DNA from: JALUUH01 sp964636675
Lineage (GTDB): Bacteria > Pseudomonadota > Gammaproteobacteria > S012-40
Assembly: GCA_964636675.1 (NCBI GenBank)
Contig: CAZWUO010000202.1
Span: forward strand, 1 to 6,844
Reading direction: 5' to 3'
Length of the DNA: 6,844 nt
In this document: one piece after another, positions 1 to 6,169 of the stretch
Position numbering within the stretch: the stretch's first letter is position 1
Layout of the letters: each line of letters begins with the position of its first letter
Program-made: the position numbers and the translations under genes
The notes under the pieces: generated by a model
Databases searched by the model: none
What the model saw: only the letters and a program-made list of their open reading frames with translations
Told to the model about the DNA's origin: nothing

Positions 1-759
1 ACGACTAATGTTCAGCTACGCAATGTACTAGGTATACTCAATGCTCACATCACCCATCTTGTAGATACTTCGTTGCGTGATATCCAATGGGATAGTGCTG
101 AAATAAACCGGAAAATGTCGGCCTGGGGCGTTAATCGTAGTTGTAATTATCCTGTGTCGAACGACTCTCCGGACTACCAGCTTTTGCTTACAGTATTGAA
201 TGGTACGGATAAAATCGAGAGAAAAATAAAATATATTCGCCAAACCACAGATATACTTTCTATTAATACTCGTGATGACTTTACAAATTTTGCCGAGTTT
301 GAGATTTACTCTATGAAGGATTGTACTGATCATGCATTACTGCAATATGCCTTTTGCGGCTACGATAGAGATAAAGTGAAATGGCATGCGCTACAGGATT
401 TTCGATTCTTTGGTTGTAAGGTGTTAATCACTTATGTCATATTCAACTTACTAAGAAATGCGCTACAGGCAATAGCAGAAAAAAAAGAGGCACATATTGC
501 AATTCGCCTAGAATCTGATCATGCTTTTAACCGACTGTATTTTCGGGATACGGGTTGTGGGATTTCAGCCCGTGACTTGCCGTACATTTTTGATGACTTC
601 GTAAGCCATCAATCGACAGCAATGGGGCTTGGCCTTGGTTTTTGTCGTCGGGTCATGGAGCTGTTAGGCGGACAAATTGAATGTCAATCTAAAGAAGGAA
701 AATATACCTTGTTTACGTTGTCCTTTCCGATATTATACCTGACGTCAACAGGCCCCTAA
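1..759 (+). CDS. Sensor histidine kinase, C-terminal part (CqsS/LqsS/LuxN-like), 5' truncated by window edge
   Basis: The frame is open from base 1 to a TAA at 757-759, giving 252 visible residues, so the start lies outside the window. An internal TTG at 73 is not a credible start because homology continues before it. Counting from base 1, the ATP-binding domain is complete: N-box FNLLRNAL at 148-155 (Asn153), G1 box DTGCGI at 183-188, F-box IFDDF at 196-200 and G2 box GLGLGF at 209-214. The stretch before the N-box (SMKDCTDHALLQYAF, then a DF-x-F-x-G pattern) and the ending (FCRRVMELLGG, then a YTLFTLSFP-like strand) match my memory of quorum-sensing kinases such as CqsS, LqsS and LuxN. No receiver domain follows, so it is not a C-terminal hybrid kinase; LqsS has that layout. 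Residues 3-10 (NVQLRNVL) align with the H-box AHELRTPL but have Val where His is expected. The gene converges on the minus-strand block and is AT-rich. Kinase-type ATPase fold: very sure; quorum-sensing subfamily: moderate. Confidence 0.85.
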   Translation, partial: TTNVQLRNVLGILNAHITHLVDTSLRDIQWDSAEINRKMSAWGVNRSCNYPVSNDSPDYQLLLTVLNGTDKIERKIKYIRQTTDILSINTRDDFTNFAEFEIYSMKDCTDHALLQYAFCGYDRDKVKWHALQDFRFFGCKVLITYVIFNLLRNALQAIAEKKEAHIAIRLESDHAFNRLYFRDTGCGISARDLPYIFDDFVSHQSTAMGLGLGFCRRVMELLGGQIECQSKEGKYTLFTLSFPILYLTSTGP

Positions 760-928
760 TACACGGATTCTAGGATCACTGTACCAAGGTTCATTATCCG
801 TCATTTCCCGATTACCGGCTGAACCAAAAACGGTGAAGCAAGCATGGCTAATCGATTTGCTTAAACCTAGACTCCGCAGTTGACCGCCCGCATTTATAGA
901 ATAAGCAACTGATAAGCATGTCATTTTT
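760..928. other. Spacer after the kinase, no assignable gene
   Basis: These bases separate the kinase stop from the holin relic. I see no convincing rho-independent terminator for the kinase. The only structure is a weak inverted repeat (CAGTTG at about 879-884, CAACTG about 23 bases later). On the minus strand a frame runs from an ATG at 924-922 to a TGA at 747-745, encoding 59 residues without a recognisable domain. It has no clear ribosome binding site and overlaps the kinase end, so I do not call it a gene. The segment probably contains the junction between the AT-rich kinase region and the transporter block. Confidence 0.5.
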
Positions 929-1126
929 AGCGCTAACCCAAAGCGTGAAGGCGTTAATTACCAGTGCAAACAGCCCAAAGGTAAGCAGGGTCAATGGAAA
1001 GGTGAGCAGCCATAACACAGGACGGATGAAGGTATTGACCAGTCCTAATACAAAGGCAGCCCATAACAAGCCACTGGTTGAGCGTGCTCTAACCCCAGGG
1101 AGGATTCGGGTTACTAGCCATAATCC
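848..1126 (-). pseudogene. Relic of a YvlD-type 'phage holin family' (Mycobacterial 4 TMS holin superfamily) membrane protein
   Basis: The minus-strand translation from about 1126 to 929 reads LWLVTRILPGVR, then GLLWAAFVLGLVNTFIRPVL, a LLTFPLTLLTFGLFALVINA block and TLWVSA. This is the hallmark core of the small integral-membrane family annotated as phage holin family / YvlD / DUF360, usually about 110-125 residues with four membrane helices. Only about 66 residues resemble the family. The usual N-terminal helix (about 15 residues before LWLV) is missing, and the frame contains no ATG or GTG before the homology; the only start-like codon, a TTG at 1069-1067, is inside it. The C-terminal helix is also missing: after TLWVSA the frame runs through unrelated polar residues to a TAG at 850-848. 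Homology begins about two bases after the permease stop codon (1130-1128), which suggests a deletion joined the two. Despite the family name, chromosomal members are ordinary membrane proteins of unknown role, so this is not evidence of a prophage. The family call is confident; non-functionality is inferred from the missing ends. Confidence 0.7.
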
Positions 1127-1127
1127 T

Positions 1128-1901
1128 CTAGTACCAGCCCAATATACCTTTACGTTTCACCCATTTGGAATTGAGATGGAATAACAACAGACCCATGCCA
1201 CAATAAACAAGACTGTTTGTAATCGCGATAATCCATTGAGCCAGGCTAGGATCAATATCCCGGGTCATGATGTCGCGCAACAAGGTCAAGCTCGGAGAGA
1301 GCGGTACGATATGCCCGATGTAGGCCAAGCCACCCTCCCAGCTTTCAAAAGGTGTCATCACCAAAAACAACAAGACAAATTGTGCCAAGCCAAGTATTTG
1401 TGTGACTTGCTTGGTGGCGAGTGCGATGCTGCCCATGATGAACGCGATAGCAAATACGCCGCAAAAGATGAATGCCAGGGGCAGGATAATCTCGGCGGAA
1501 AAAGTCAACCACCGCCCGGTGATGGCCATGATTAAAAATAACACCATGGCGGTTAATATCAGGTTTAATAACAAATCTGCAATAGCCCTCACCACGAAGA
1601 TGCGAATCGGACCATAAGACGATAAAAATACCTGTTCCAGTGCGCCGACTTGGGCCTCGCGCTGCATTTCCTGAGCAACACTGCTCAGACCATAAATCGC
1701 AAAAGTCCAGACCACGTAGCCAATAATGACCTGATCCAGGCGTTGGCCAAATTGAAACTCCGATCCAGCCATGTATTGGGTACCGAGAAACAGACCATAG
1801 AATACCGCCACCAACATCAGCAAACTAACGATCGCTTCGCTGGGATAACGCAGAAACTCTTTCCACAGGCGTTTTAGTTCTGCATTAAGCTGATTTATCA
1901 T
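1128..1901 (-). CDS. ABC-2 type transporter permease
   Basis: A 257-residue integral membrane protein forming the pore of an ABC-2 class transporter in the inner membrane. Hydrophobic segments lie near residues 22-42, 57-76, 105-127, 136-163, 168-184 and 222-243, giving the usual six helices. After helix 2 the cytoplasmic loop reads EMQREAQVGALEQVFLS (residues 78-93), the charged E..G.LEQ-(L/F)-S motif that couples ABC-2 permeases to their ATPase. The start is the ATG at 1901-1899, preceded by AAGAGG (1908-1913) with a 6-base spacer. It overlaps the ATPase gene by 17 bases, so the two are translationally coupled and almost certainly partners. The protein ends normally in a short basic tail (KRKGILGWY), so the holin relic immediately beyond its stop does not seem to have truncated it. 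An exporter is most likely; no substrate can be assigned. Confidence 0.9.
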   Translation of the reverse strand: MINQLNAELKRLWKEFLRYPSEAIVSLLMLVAVFYGLFLGTQYMAGSEFQFGQRLDQVIIGYVVWTFAIYGLSSVAQEMQREAQVGALEQVFLSSYGPIRIFVVRAIADLLLNLILTAMVLFLIMAITGRWLTFSAEIILPLAFIFCGVFAIAFIMGSIALATKQVTQILGLAQFVLLFLVMTPFESWEGGLAYIGHIVPLSPSLTLLRDIMTRDIDPSLAQWIIAITNSLVYCGMGLLLFHLNSKWVKRKGILGWY

Positions 1902-2832
1902 CGGACACCTCTTTTATGATTTTCAGAAAAACATCGGTAAGATTGGCGTCCGCCTTGTATATGCTGATAAACGGGTGTGGCCGGATCACATCCAGAACTC
2001 GGTAGACGTGTGCAATGTCACCGTGTACGAGCAACTTATCACCGTCGGTTTCCACGCCAGCGGGCAAGGCCCGGTCATTGGATAACGGAGCGGCCAGGTG
2101 GATCTGATAGATGTCTGTGCTTAGGCCACAAATCAACGCGGCGGTATCACCCTCACGAATCAGTTTGCCCTGCTTGATGATGGCCACGCGGTGGGAGATT
2201 TGCTCGGCCACATCCAGTTGATGCGTGGTGAGTAACACCGCGTGACCATTATTGGCAAAGTCGCGAATGATAGTTGTGATCACCTGCGCCGATTCTACAT
2301 CCAGCCCAAGGGTTGGCTCATCCAGCAATAACACGCTGGGCTGATGCATCAGGCAAACGGCGATCGCAACCTTTTGTTGCATACCACGCGATAGGGCTTG
2401 CACATGGGTATCTTGTTTGTGCACAAGGTCAAACCGCTTGAGTAATTGGATCGCGCGCCGGCGTGCATCTTTGCGTTTGACGCCGCGGATCGCAGCAAAA
2501 TATTCGAGATTTTCTTTGGGACTAAGTCGCCAATACAGATTGCGATTACCTTCCAATACCGCGCCCAGTTTGGCCAGCGCATCATAGGTGCCATGTGGAC
2601 TCAGACCCGCGACGGATACGACGCCCTGGTCTGGCGTGACCAGGCCCGCAATCATCTTAATGGTGGTGGTCTTGCCCGCGCCATTGGGGCCGAGAAACGC
2701 ATATACTTCGCCCGCATTGATATGGAAATTAACACCATCGACCGCGGTAATGGTTTTATGACCATCGATGAATCGTTTCACCAGACCTTCAACACGTAAC
2801 AGCGGTTCCCGCAACTCGACCGGCCTATGCAT
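1885..2832 (-). CDS. ABC transporter ATP-binding protein (ABC-2 exporter, DrrA/CcmA-like class)
   Basis: A 315-residue cytoplasmic ATPase that would power the permease encoded directly downstream. In order: Walker A GPNGAGKTT at 48-56, a Q-loop region with LEGNRNLYWRLSPKEN at 93-108 (Glu in place of the usual Gln), ABC signature LSRGM at 147-151, Walker B SVLLLDEP at 166-173, D-loop GLDVESA at 176-182 and switch His204 in TTHQL. About 90 residues follow the nucleotide-binding domain, a tail common in drug- and lipid-type ABC-2 exporters. I chose the ATG at 2832-2830 because AAGGA lies at 2839-2843 with a 6-base spacer and because the protein then starts shortly before the conserved LLRVEGLVKRF. 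The frame is open another 66 codons upstream to a GTG at 3030, but that stretch lacks a ribosome binding site, does not resemble the family, and overlaps the end of the AraC-type gene. All catalytic motifs are intact. Substrate unknown. Confidence 0.93.
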   Translation of the reverse strand: MHRPVELREPLLRVEGLVKRFIDGHKTITAVDGVNFHINAGEVYAFLGPNGAGKTTTIKMIAGLVTPDQGVVSVAGLSPHGTYDALAKLGAVLEGNRNLYWRLSPKENLEYFAAIRGVKRKDARRRAIQLLKRFDLVHKQDTHVQALSRGMQQKVAIAVCLMHQPSVLLLDEPTLGLDVESAQVITTIIRDFANNGHAVLLTTHQLDVAEQISHRVAIIKQGKLIREGDTAALICGLSTDIYQIHLAAPLSNDRALPAGVETDGDKLLVHGDIAHVYRVLDVIRPHPFISIYKADANLTDVFLKIIKEVSDDKSA

Positions 2833-2838
2833 TTCCTG

Positions 2839-2843
2839 TCCTT
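2839..2843 (-). promoter_or_regulatory. Ribosome binding site that fixes the ABC ATPase start
   Basis: On the minus strand AAGGA is followed by six bases and then the ATG at 2832-2830. No comparable Shine-Dalgarno sequence precedes the upstream GTG at 3030, which supports the 315-residue product over a 381-residue one. Confidence 0.7.
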
Positions 2844-2943
2844 GTTTCCAGTTTTCGATAGAAACAGTGTAGCCGAGCTTAGTGCTTGATGTGAAAGGAT
2901 TTTGGGTGTTTCCCGATAGGCTGGCACCCGATATTAACAGAGT

Positions 2944-2961
2944 TCGCGGCTTTAACCGCGA
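2944..2961 (-). terminator. Short GC-rich hairpin downstream of the AraC-type gene, possible weak terminator
   Basis: TCGCGG (2944-2949) and CCGCGA (2956-2961) form a perfect 6-bp stem with a 6-base loop, about 44 bases after the AraC-type stop codon. No clear run of T follows in either direction, so it would be at best a weak rho-independent terminator. It may instead be an RNA stabiliser or an attenuator between the two transcription units. Confidence 0.3.
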
Positions 2962-3004
2962 TCTTAGGTGTACCTTATAAATCCGTGGGACTTCACTGAT
3001 GTTT

Positions 3005-4246
3005 CTAGGCTGAACGTCGCTTTTGCTCACGATAAGCAGAAGGTGTTAGACCGGTGGCATGTTTGAATACTCGATAAAACGCAGATTTGGACTTATAACC
3101 CACCTCCATGGCGATGGCGAGGATCGGGCTGTTCTTTTCATTGGGATCGGCGAGCAAGTGTTTTGCTTGTTCGATGCGATAGTGATTGATGAAATCAAAA
3201 AAGTTGCTCTGCAAGGTCTCGTTTAACACCTGTGAGAGTTGATGCGTCGGCACATCCAAGCATTGCGCCAAGATGGGCAGCGTCAAATTGCTATTGGTAT
3301 AAGTCTTTTCTGTGTTCATTGTCAGCAGCAATCGCTGTTGGATAGTCATCGCCTGTTCCAGTGTCAACGCCGACTTTTGATATTTGCTTTTTACCCTCAT
3401 TTGAGGACTATCGGGTGAGCGTTTCTGGGTCGTTGCGGCGGTATGACTCGCACGCAAAGTATGCACAATCGCGGGTTGCCTTAAGGCCATGACACCAAGA
3501 TATAAAGCCGTTAAAGACATCGCAATCGGCATGAGCATAGGGATTTGTTGCGCTACCATCACCGTCATTTCATCTGTTTCTATTGTCATCGCATCCATGC
3601 CTTGTAACACGGTGGTCAATAGATAGACCAGACTCAAACCAATGGCGATAAACAACAGATGGTTTAACCAAGCCAAGTTAACCTGCTCCTCATTGGAAAA
3701 GGCCTGTCTGATATTACGCCGATGTTTCTTGAGTCTTTTATAGATGAACACGGCATAAGCAAATGGTAGCGCGACACTCGCAATTTGACTCAGCATCAGC
3801 AGGATGCCAAATAGCTCAAACGGAAAGGGGGATACCATCAGCGCCTTTGCCAATTGCACAGGTTGATCGATAATGCCCGACTTTTGCGCATTGCTCAGCA
3901 TGTAAAAAGGCAGCAAGGCAATGCTCGCAAATAAAACCGGCAGTAAGTGTAACCCGTGTTTACCCTGTAGGCGAAAGCCCTCATCGGTCAAGAAACGTAC
4001 ATAAAAATACAATAATGGCCCATAGCCAAACGTAAACGGCACGACCACCGAAATCAGCTGCGGATAGTCACGATACAACTCGCTTTGCAGCAAAAAATAG
4101 TCTAATAAATCAACTGCAAAGACAGCGAGAAAAAGCCCCAAGCAGATGTTGGCGCGACGATTGGCGCGGGGCAGACTGACCAGTGTCACCGCCAAGAGCA
4201 ACGCCTGCACTGCGCCAACGAGATATAAAACGGCTAGGATATCCAC
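3005..4246 (-). CDS. Membrane-anchored AraC-family transcriptional regulator (7TM sensor + AraC DNA-binding domain)
   Basis: A 413-residue protein with a membrane sensor half and a cytoplasmic DNA-binding half. Seven hydrophobic helices lie near residues 3-25, 33-52, 64-87, 98-117, 139-169, 190-214 and 233-256. A polar linker (about 257-287) leads to KYQKS at 288-292, which often marks the start of the C-terminal module in this family. Two helix-turn-helix units follow: LTLPILAQCLDVPTHQLSQV (321-340) and ILAIAMEVGYKSKSAFYRVF (375-394), then the signature end TGLTPSAYR (398-406). NFFDFINHYRIEQAK (348-362) is the conserved helix joining them. The start is a GTG at 4246-4244; it has no visible Shine-Dalgarno, and a stop lies four codons upstream, so there is no better start nearby. 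The family would sense a membrane or periplasmic signal and act as a one-component regulator. The ABC genes lie 172 bases downstream in the same direction and are the obvious candidate target; this is inference. Confidence 0.9.
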   Translation of the reverse strand: MDILAVLYLVGAVQALLLAVTLVSLPRANRRANICLGLFLAVFAVDLLDYFLLQSELYRDYPQLISVVVPFTFGYGPLLYFYVRFLTDEGFRLQGKHGLHLLPVLFASIALLPFYMLSNAQKSGIIDQPVQLAKALMVSPFPFELFGILLMLSQIASVALPFAYAVFIYKRLKKHRRNIRQAFSNEEQVNLAWLNHLLFIAIGLSLVYLLTTVLQGMDAMTIETDEMTVMVAQQIPMLMPIAMSLTALYLGVMALRQPAIVHTLRASHTAATTQKRSPDSPQMRVKSKYQKSALTLEQAMTIQQRLLLTMNTEKTYTNSNLTLPILAQCLDVPTHQLSQVLNETLQSNFFDFINHYRIEQAKHLLADPNEKNSPILAIAMEVGYKSKSAFYRVFKHATGLTPSAYREQKRRSA

Positions 4247-4281
4247 GATGAAATTTTATATAAAGGGGTCAGTAAAAAATA

Positions 4282-4309
4282 ATTATAACGATCTGACAAA
4301 TAAATGAAA
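4282..4309 (-). promoter_or_regulatory. Candidate sigma70 promoter of the AraC-type gene
   Basis: On the minus strand a perfect TATAAT (4282-4287) lies about 36 bases before the GTG start. With a 16-base spacer the -35 would be TTTCAT (4304-4309), a poor match. A second AT-rich block (TATATAAAAT, 4253-4262) lies nearer the start and could give an almost leaderless message. The placement is plausible because the spacer to leuA is only 118 bases, but the -35 is weak. Confidence 0.3.
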
Positions 4310-4317
4310 CAGACGCC

Positions 4318-4338
4318 ATAATAATTGATGCTTATTAT
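4318..4338 (-). repeat. AT-only inverted repeat downstream of leuA
   Basis: ATAATAA (4318-4324) and TTATTAT (4332-4338) are perfect reverse complements around a 7-base loop, starting 27 bases after the leuA stop. The stem contains no G-C pair and there is no T tract of terminator length, so a rho-independent terminator is unlikely. It may be a weak pause site or an operator upstream of the AraC-type gene. Confidence 0.3.
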
Positions 4339-4364
4339 CTCTCCCGCTGGTTACCCTGCAAAAC

Positions 4365-6044
4365 TCAACTTACCCGTTGCAGAGCTTTAATCGCAGTTTG
4401 ATTAATGCCTGATATGACAGCCTTTAATGAGGCACTCACCGTGTCATTATCGATTGCAGCACCGGCTATCGTTTGTCCATCAATATCCAATAATACGTAA
4501 GCGGCGGCGGCAGCATTGGTGCCTTCTTCAAGCGCGTGTTCACTATAATCGATGACCCTGATTTGTTGGCCGGTCTCTTTTATTAACGCATTGACAAACG
4601 CAGAGAGTGCACCTTGGCCGTTGCCGCTTAGCTGGATCAATTGATTAGCATTTGTCATTTGCACTTCAATTGAGTCGCTGTGGTTACTGCGGTGATGGAG
4701 TTTATGCGCCACCAGTGCCGCAGGTGATTTGTCGCATACAAAGTGTTTGAGAAATAAATCATAAATAGCCTGGCTGTTGATTTCCCCAGTTTGTTGGTCG
4801 CTTACTTGTTGCACGTGAGTGGCGAGTTCGGTTTGCATCCAGCGCGGTAAGATTAAACCAAAGTCGCGCTCAAGCACGAATGCAATACCGCCTTTGCCTG
4901 ATTGACTATTGACCCGTATGACGGCTTGATAGTTGCGCCCAAGGTCTCTGGGATCAATCGGTAAATAAGCGACTTGCCAGGGTTCGTTTTCTTGCTGTTG
5001 CTGCAGGGATTTACGAATGGCATCTTGATGGCTGCCCGAGAACGCTGTGTAAACCAATTCACCGAGCCAGGGGTGCCGCGGATGCACCGGCAGTTGGGTG
5101 GTTTCAGTCGTGACTTGGATTATTTCAGCGGGATTAGACAAGTCTAATTCTGGATCAATGCCTTGACTGTAAAGATTCATGGCCAGGGTGGTGATATCCA
5201 CATTCCCGGTGCGTTCGCCATTGCCGAGTAAGGTGCCTTCAACGCGGTCTGCTCCGGCGAGTAGCGCAAGCTCCGCAGACGCCACGGCGCAGCCCCGGTC
5301 ATTATGTGTGTGGACTGAAAGTATAATGCTATCGCGGCGGCTGATATGCGTGGCAAAATATTCGATTTGGTCGGCAAAAACATTAGGTGTGTTGACTTCA
5401 ACCGTAGACGGCAAATTGATGATGCAGGGATTCTCCGGTGTGGGTTGCCAACTATCGAGTACCGCTTCACATATTTCGATGACATATTCTATTTCAGTGG
5501 CGCTAAAGCTTTCCGGTGAATATTGAAAGCGCCATGCGGTTTCTGGGTATTTTTCTGCCTCTTGCTGAACAAGTTTTGCGCCACGTGTAGCGATGGCGGT
5601 AATGTCTTTTTTAGACATATGAAATACGCGCTCACGTTGCACTGTAGAGGTTGAATTATAAACGTGAACAATGGCGCGGGGGGCACCTTCTAATGCACTA
5701 AATGTTTTTTTGATGAGTTCTTCTCGCGCTTGAACCAAGACTTGTATCTGCACATCCTGCGGGATTTGTTGGGCTTCGATAAGCCAGCGCACAAAGGCAT
5801 AATCGGCTTGACTGGCTGCTGGAAAGCCTACTTCAATTTCTTTAAAACCCATGTTGATCAGAAGATTCCACAAGCGTTTTTTTTGCGCTACGCTCATGGG
5901 CTCGAGCAGCGCTTGATTGCCATCGCGTAAATCGACACTGGCCCAACGTGGGGCATGTTTGATGACTCGGTTTGGCCATTGTCGGCGAGGTAGTTCAATT
6001 TTTTCTGCGGCGCGATATTTTGTGTGATCAAAGGTATTCATCAT
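4365..6044 (-). CDS. leuA: 2-isopropylmalate synthase, type II (LeuA)
   Basis: Condenses acetyl-CoA with 2-oxoisovalerate to give 2-isopropylmalate, the committed step of leucine synthesis, in the cytoplasm (EC 2.3.3.13). The 559-residue length and N-terminus (KYR, then WASVDLRDGNQALLEPM at 34-50) are those of the long type II enzymes found in mycobacteria, pseudomonads and fungi. The catalytic TIM barrel shows the metal-binding Asp in RDGNQ (40-44), HTHNDRG at 245-251 with metal ligands His245 and His247, and GNGERTGNVD at 274-283. The C-terminal third carries the LeuA dimer/regulatory domain, with LSGNGQGALSAFVNAL (472-487) and GTNAAAAAYVLLDI (508-521), where leucine feedback inhibition acts in the family. 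No key residue is missing. Two tandem ATGs begin the frame (6044 and 6041). TAGGGA at 6049-6054 sits 4 bases from the first and 7 from the second, so the second may be the true start (558 residues). The gene diverges from the Lrp-type regulator, which suggests leucine-responsive control. Confidence 0.96.
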   Translation of the reverse strand: MMNTFDHTKYRAAEKIELPRRQWPNRVIKHAPRWASVDLRDGNQALLEPMSVAQKKRLWNLLINMGFKEIEVGFPAASQADYAFVRWLIEAQQIPQDVQIQVLVQAREELIKKTFSALEGAPRAIVHVYNSTSTVQRERVFHMSKKDITAIATRGAKLVQQEAEKYPETAWRFQYSPESFSATEIEYVIEICEAVLDSWQPTPENPCIINLPSTVEVNTPNVFADQIEYFATHISRRDSIILSVHTHNDRGCAVASAELALLAGADRVEGTLLGNGERTGNVDITTLAMNLYSQGIDPELDLSNPAEIIQVTTETTQLPVHPRHPWLGELVYTAFSGSHQDAIRKSLQQQQENEPWQVAYLPIDPRDLGRNYQAVIRVNSQSGKGGIAFVLERDFGLILPRWMQTELATHVQQVSDQQTGEINSQAIYDLFLKHFVCDKSPAALVAHKLHHRSNHSDSIEVQMTNANQLIQLSGNGQGALSAFVNALIKETGQQIRVIDYSEHALEEGTNAAAAAYVLLDIDGQTIAGAAIDNDTVSASLKAVISGINQTAIKALQRVS

Positions 6045-6103
6045 TGTTTCCCTAATGTTTTAATTACTGTGCACATACCGGCCAGCCCTTTTGAGGCTGG
6101 CAT
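6041..6103 (-). other. 20-codon reading frame in the leuA leader, overlapping the leuA start
   Basis: On the minus strand an ATG at 6103-6101 opens 20 codons ending in a TGA at 6043-6041, which overlaps the first leuA ATG in an ATGA arrangement typical of translational coupling. The ATG lies in the last base pair of the leader hairpin. Only two codons are for leucine and there is no good ribosome binding site, so it does not look like a classical leucine attenuator peptide. It may be chance. Confidence 0.2.
6081..6101 (-). promoter_or_regulatory. GC-rich hairpin in the leuA leader
   Basis: GCCAGCC (6081-6087) and GGCTGGC (6095-6101) form a perfect 7-bp stem with a 7-base loop, 37 bases before the leuA ATG. 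No U tract follows on the leuA side, so it is not a normal intrinsic terminator. A role in leader RNA folding, mRNA stability or as a regulator site is possible. It is also the strongest hairpin in the leuA/lrp spacer. Confidence 0.45.
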
Positions 6104-6156
6104 TTATGGGTCTCTATTGCTTATCCCTGATTCCGTTTATTGCCAGACTCAGGTTG

Positions 6157-6169
6157 CACTTTGTAAGTG
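6157..6169. promoter_or_regulatory. Small dyad CACTT-tgt-AAGTG, candidate operator
   Basis: A perfect 5+5 inverted repeat with a 3-base centre, 13 bases overall. It overlaps the best available -10 for leuA (TACACT on the minus strand, 6166-6171), so a protein bound here would affect leuA transcription. Lrp-type proteins bind short degenerate dyads of roughly this size. No experimental consensus for this regulator is known to me. Confidence 0.3.

Larger units (their letters stand above)
2833..3004 (-). promoter_or_regulatory. Spacer and probable leader/promoter region of the ABC operon
   Basis: The 172 bases between the AraC-type gene and the ABC ATPase are the only room for a dedicated promoter of the transporter operon. 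No strong sigma70 pair stands out. On the minus strand the nearest thing is TTTCAC followed 19 bases later by TACACT, and separate AT-rich hexamers (TATAAG, TAATAT) lack a good -35. A GGGTG/CACCC inverted repeat (2904-2908 and 2925-2929) and the hairpin at 2944-2961 lie in the would-be leader. The spacer is large enough to hold the operator of an AraC-type regulator, but I could not identify direct repeats typical of one. Co-transcription from the AraC-type gene is the alternative. Confidence 0.35.

Noticed and set aside
876..916. Integron attC-like site or kinase terminator at the CAGTTG/CAACTG repeat
   Set aside because: The arms are only 6 bp with a 23-base loop. There are no RYYYAAC/GTTRRRY core sites and no T tract.
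929..1126. Prophage or phage lysis cassette
   Set aside because: The only phage-like name comes from the YvlD/'phage holin' family, which is common in bacterial chromosomes. No endolysin, integrase or other phage gene is present.
2446..2799. 117-codon plus-strand frame opposite the ABC ATPase
   Set aside because: It lies entirely antisense to the conserved Walker A region and has no recognisable domain; it is a shadow of the real gene.
5179..5526. 115-codon plus-strand frame opposite leuA
   Set aside because: It is antisense to the highly conserved catalytic region of leuA and has no family resemblance.
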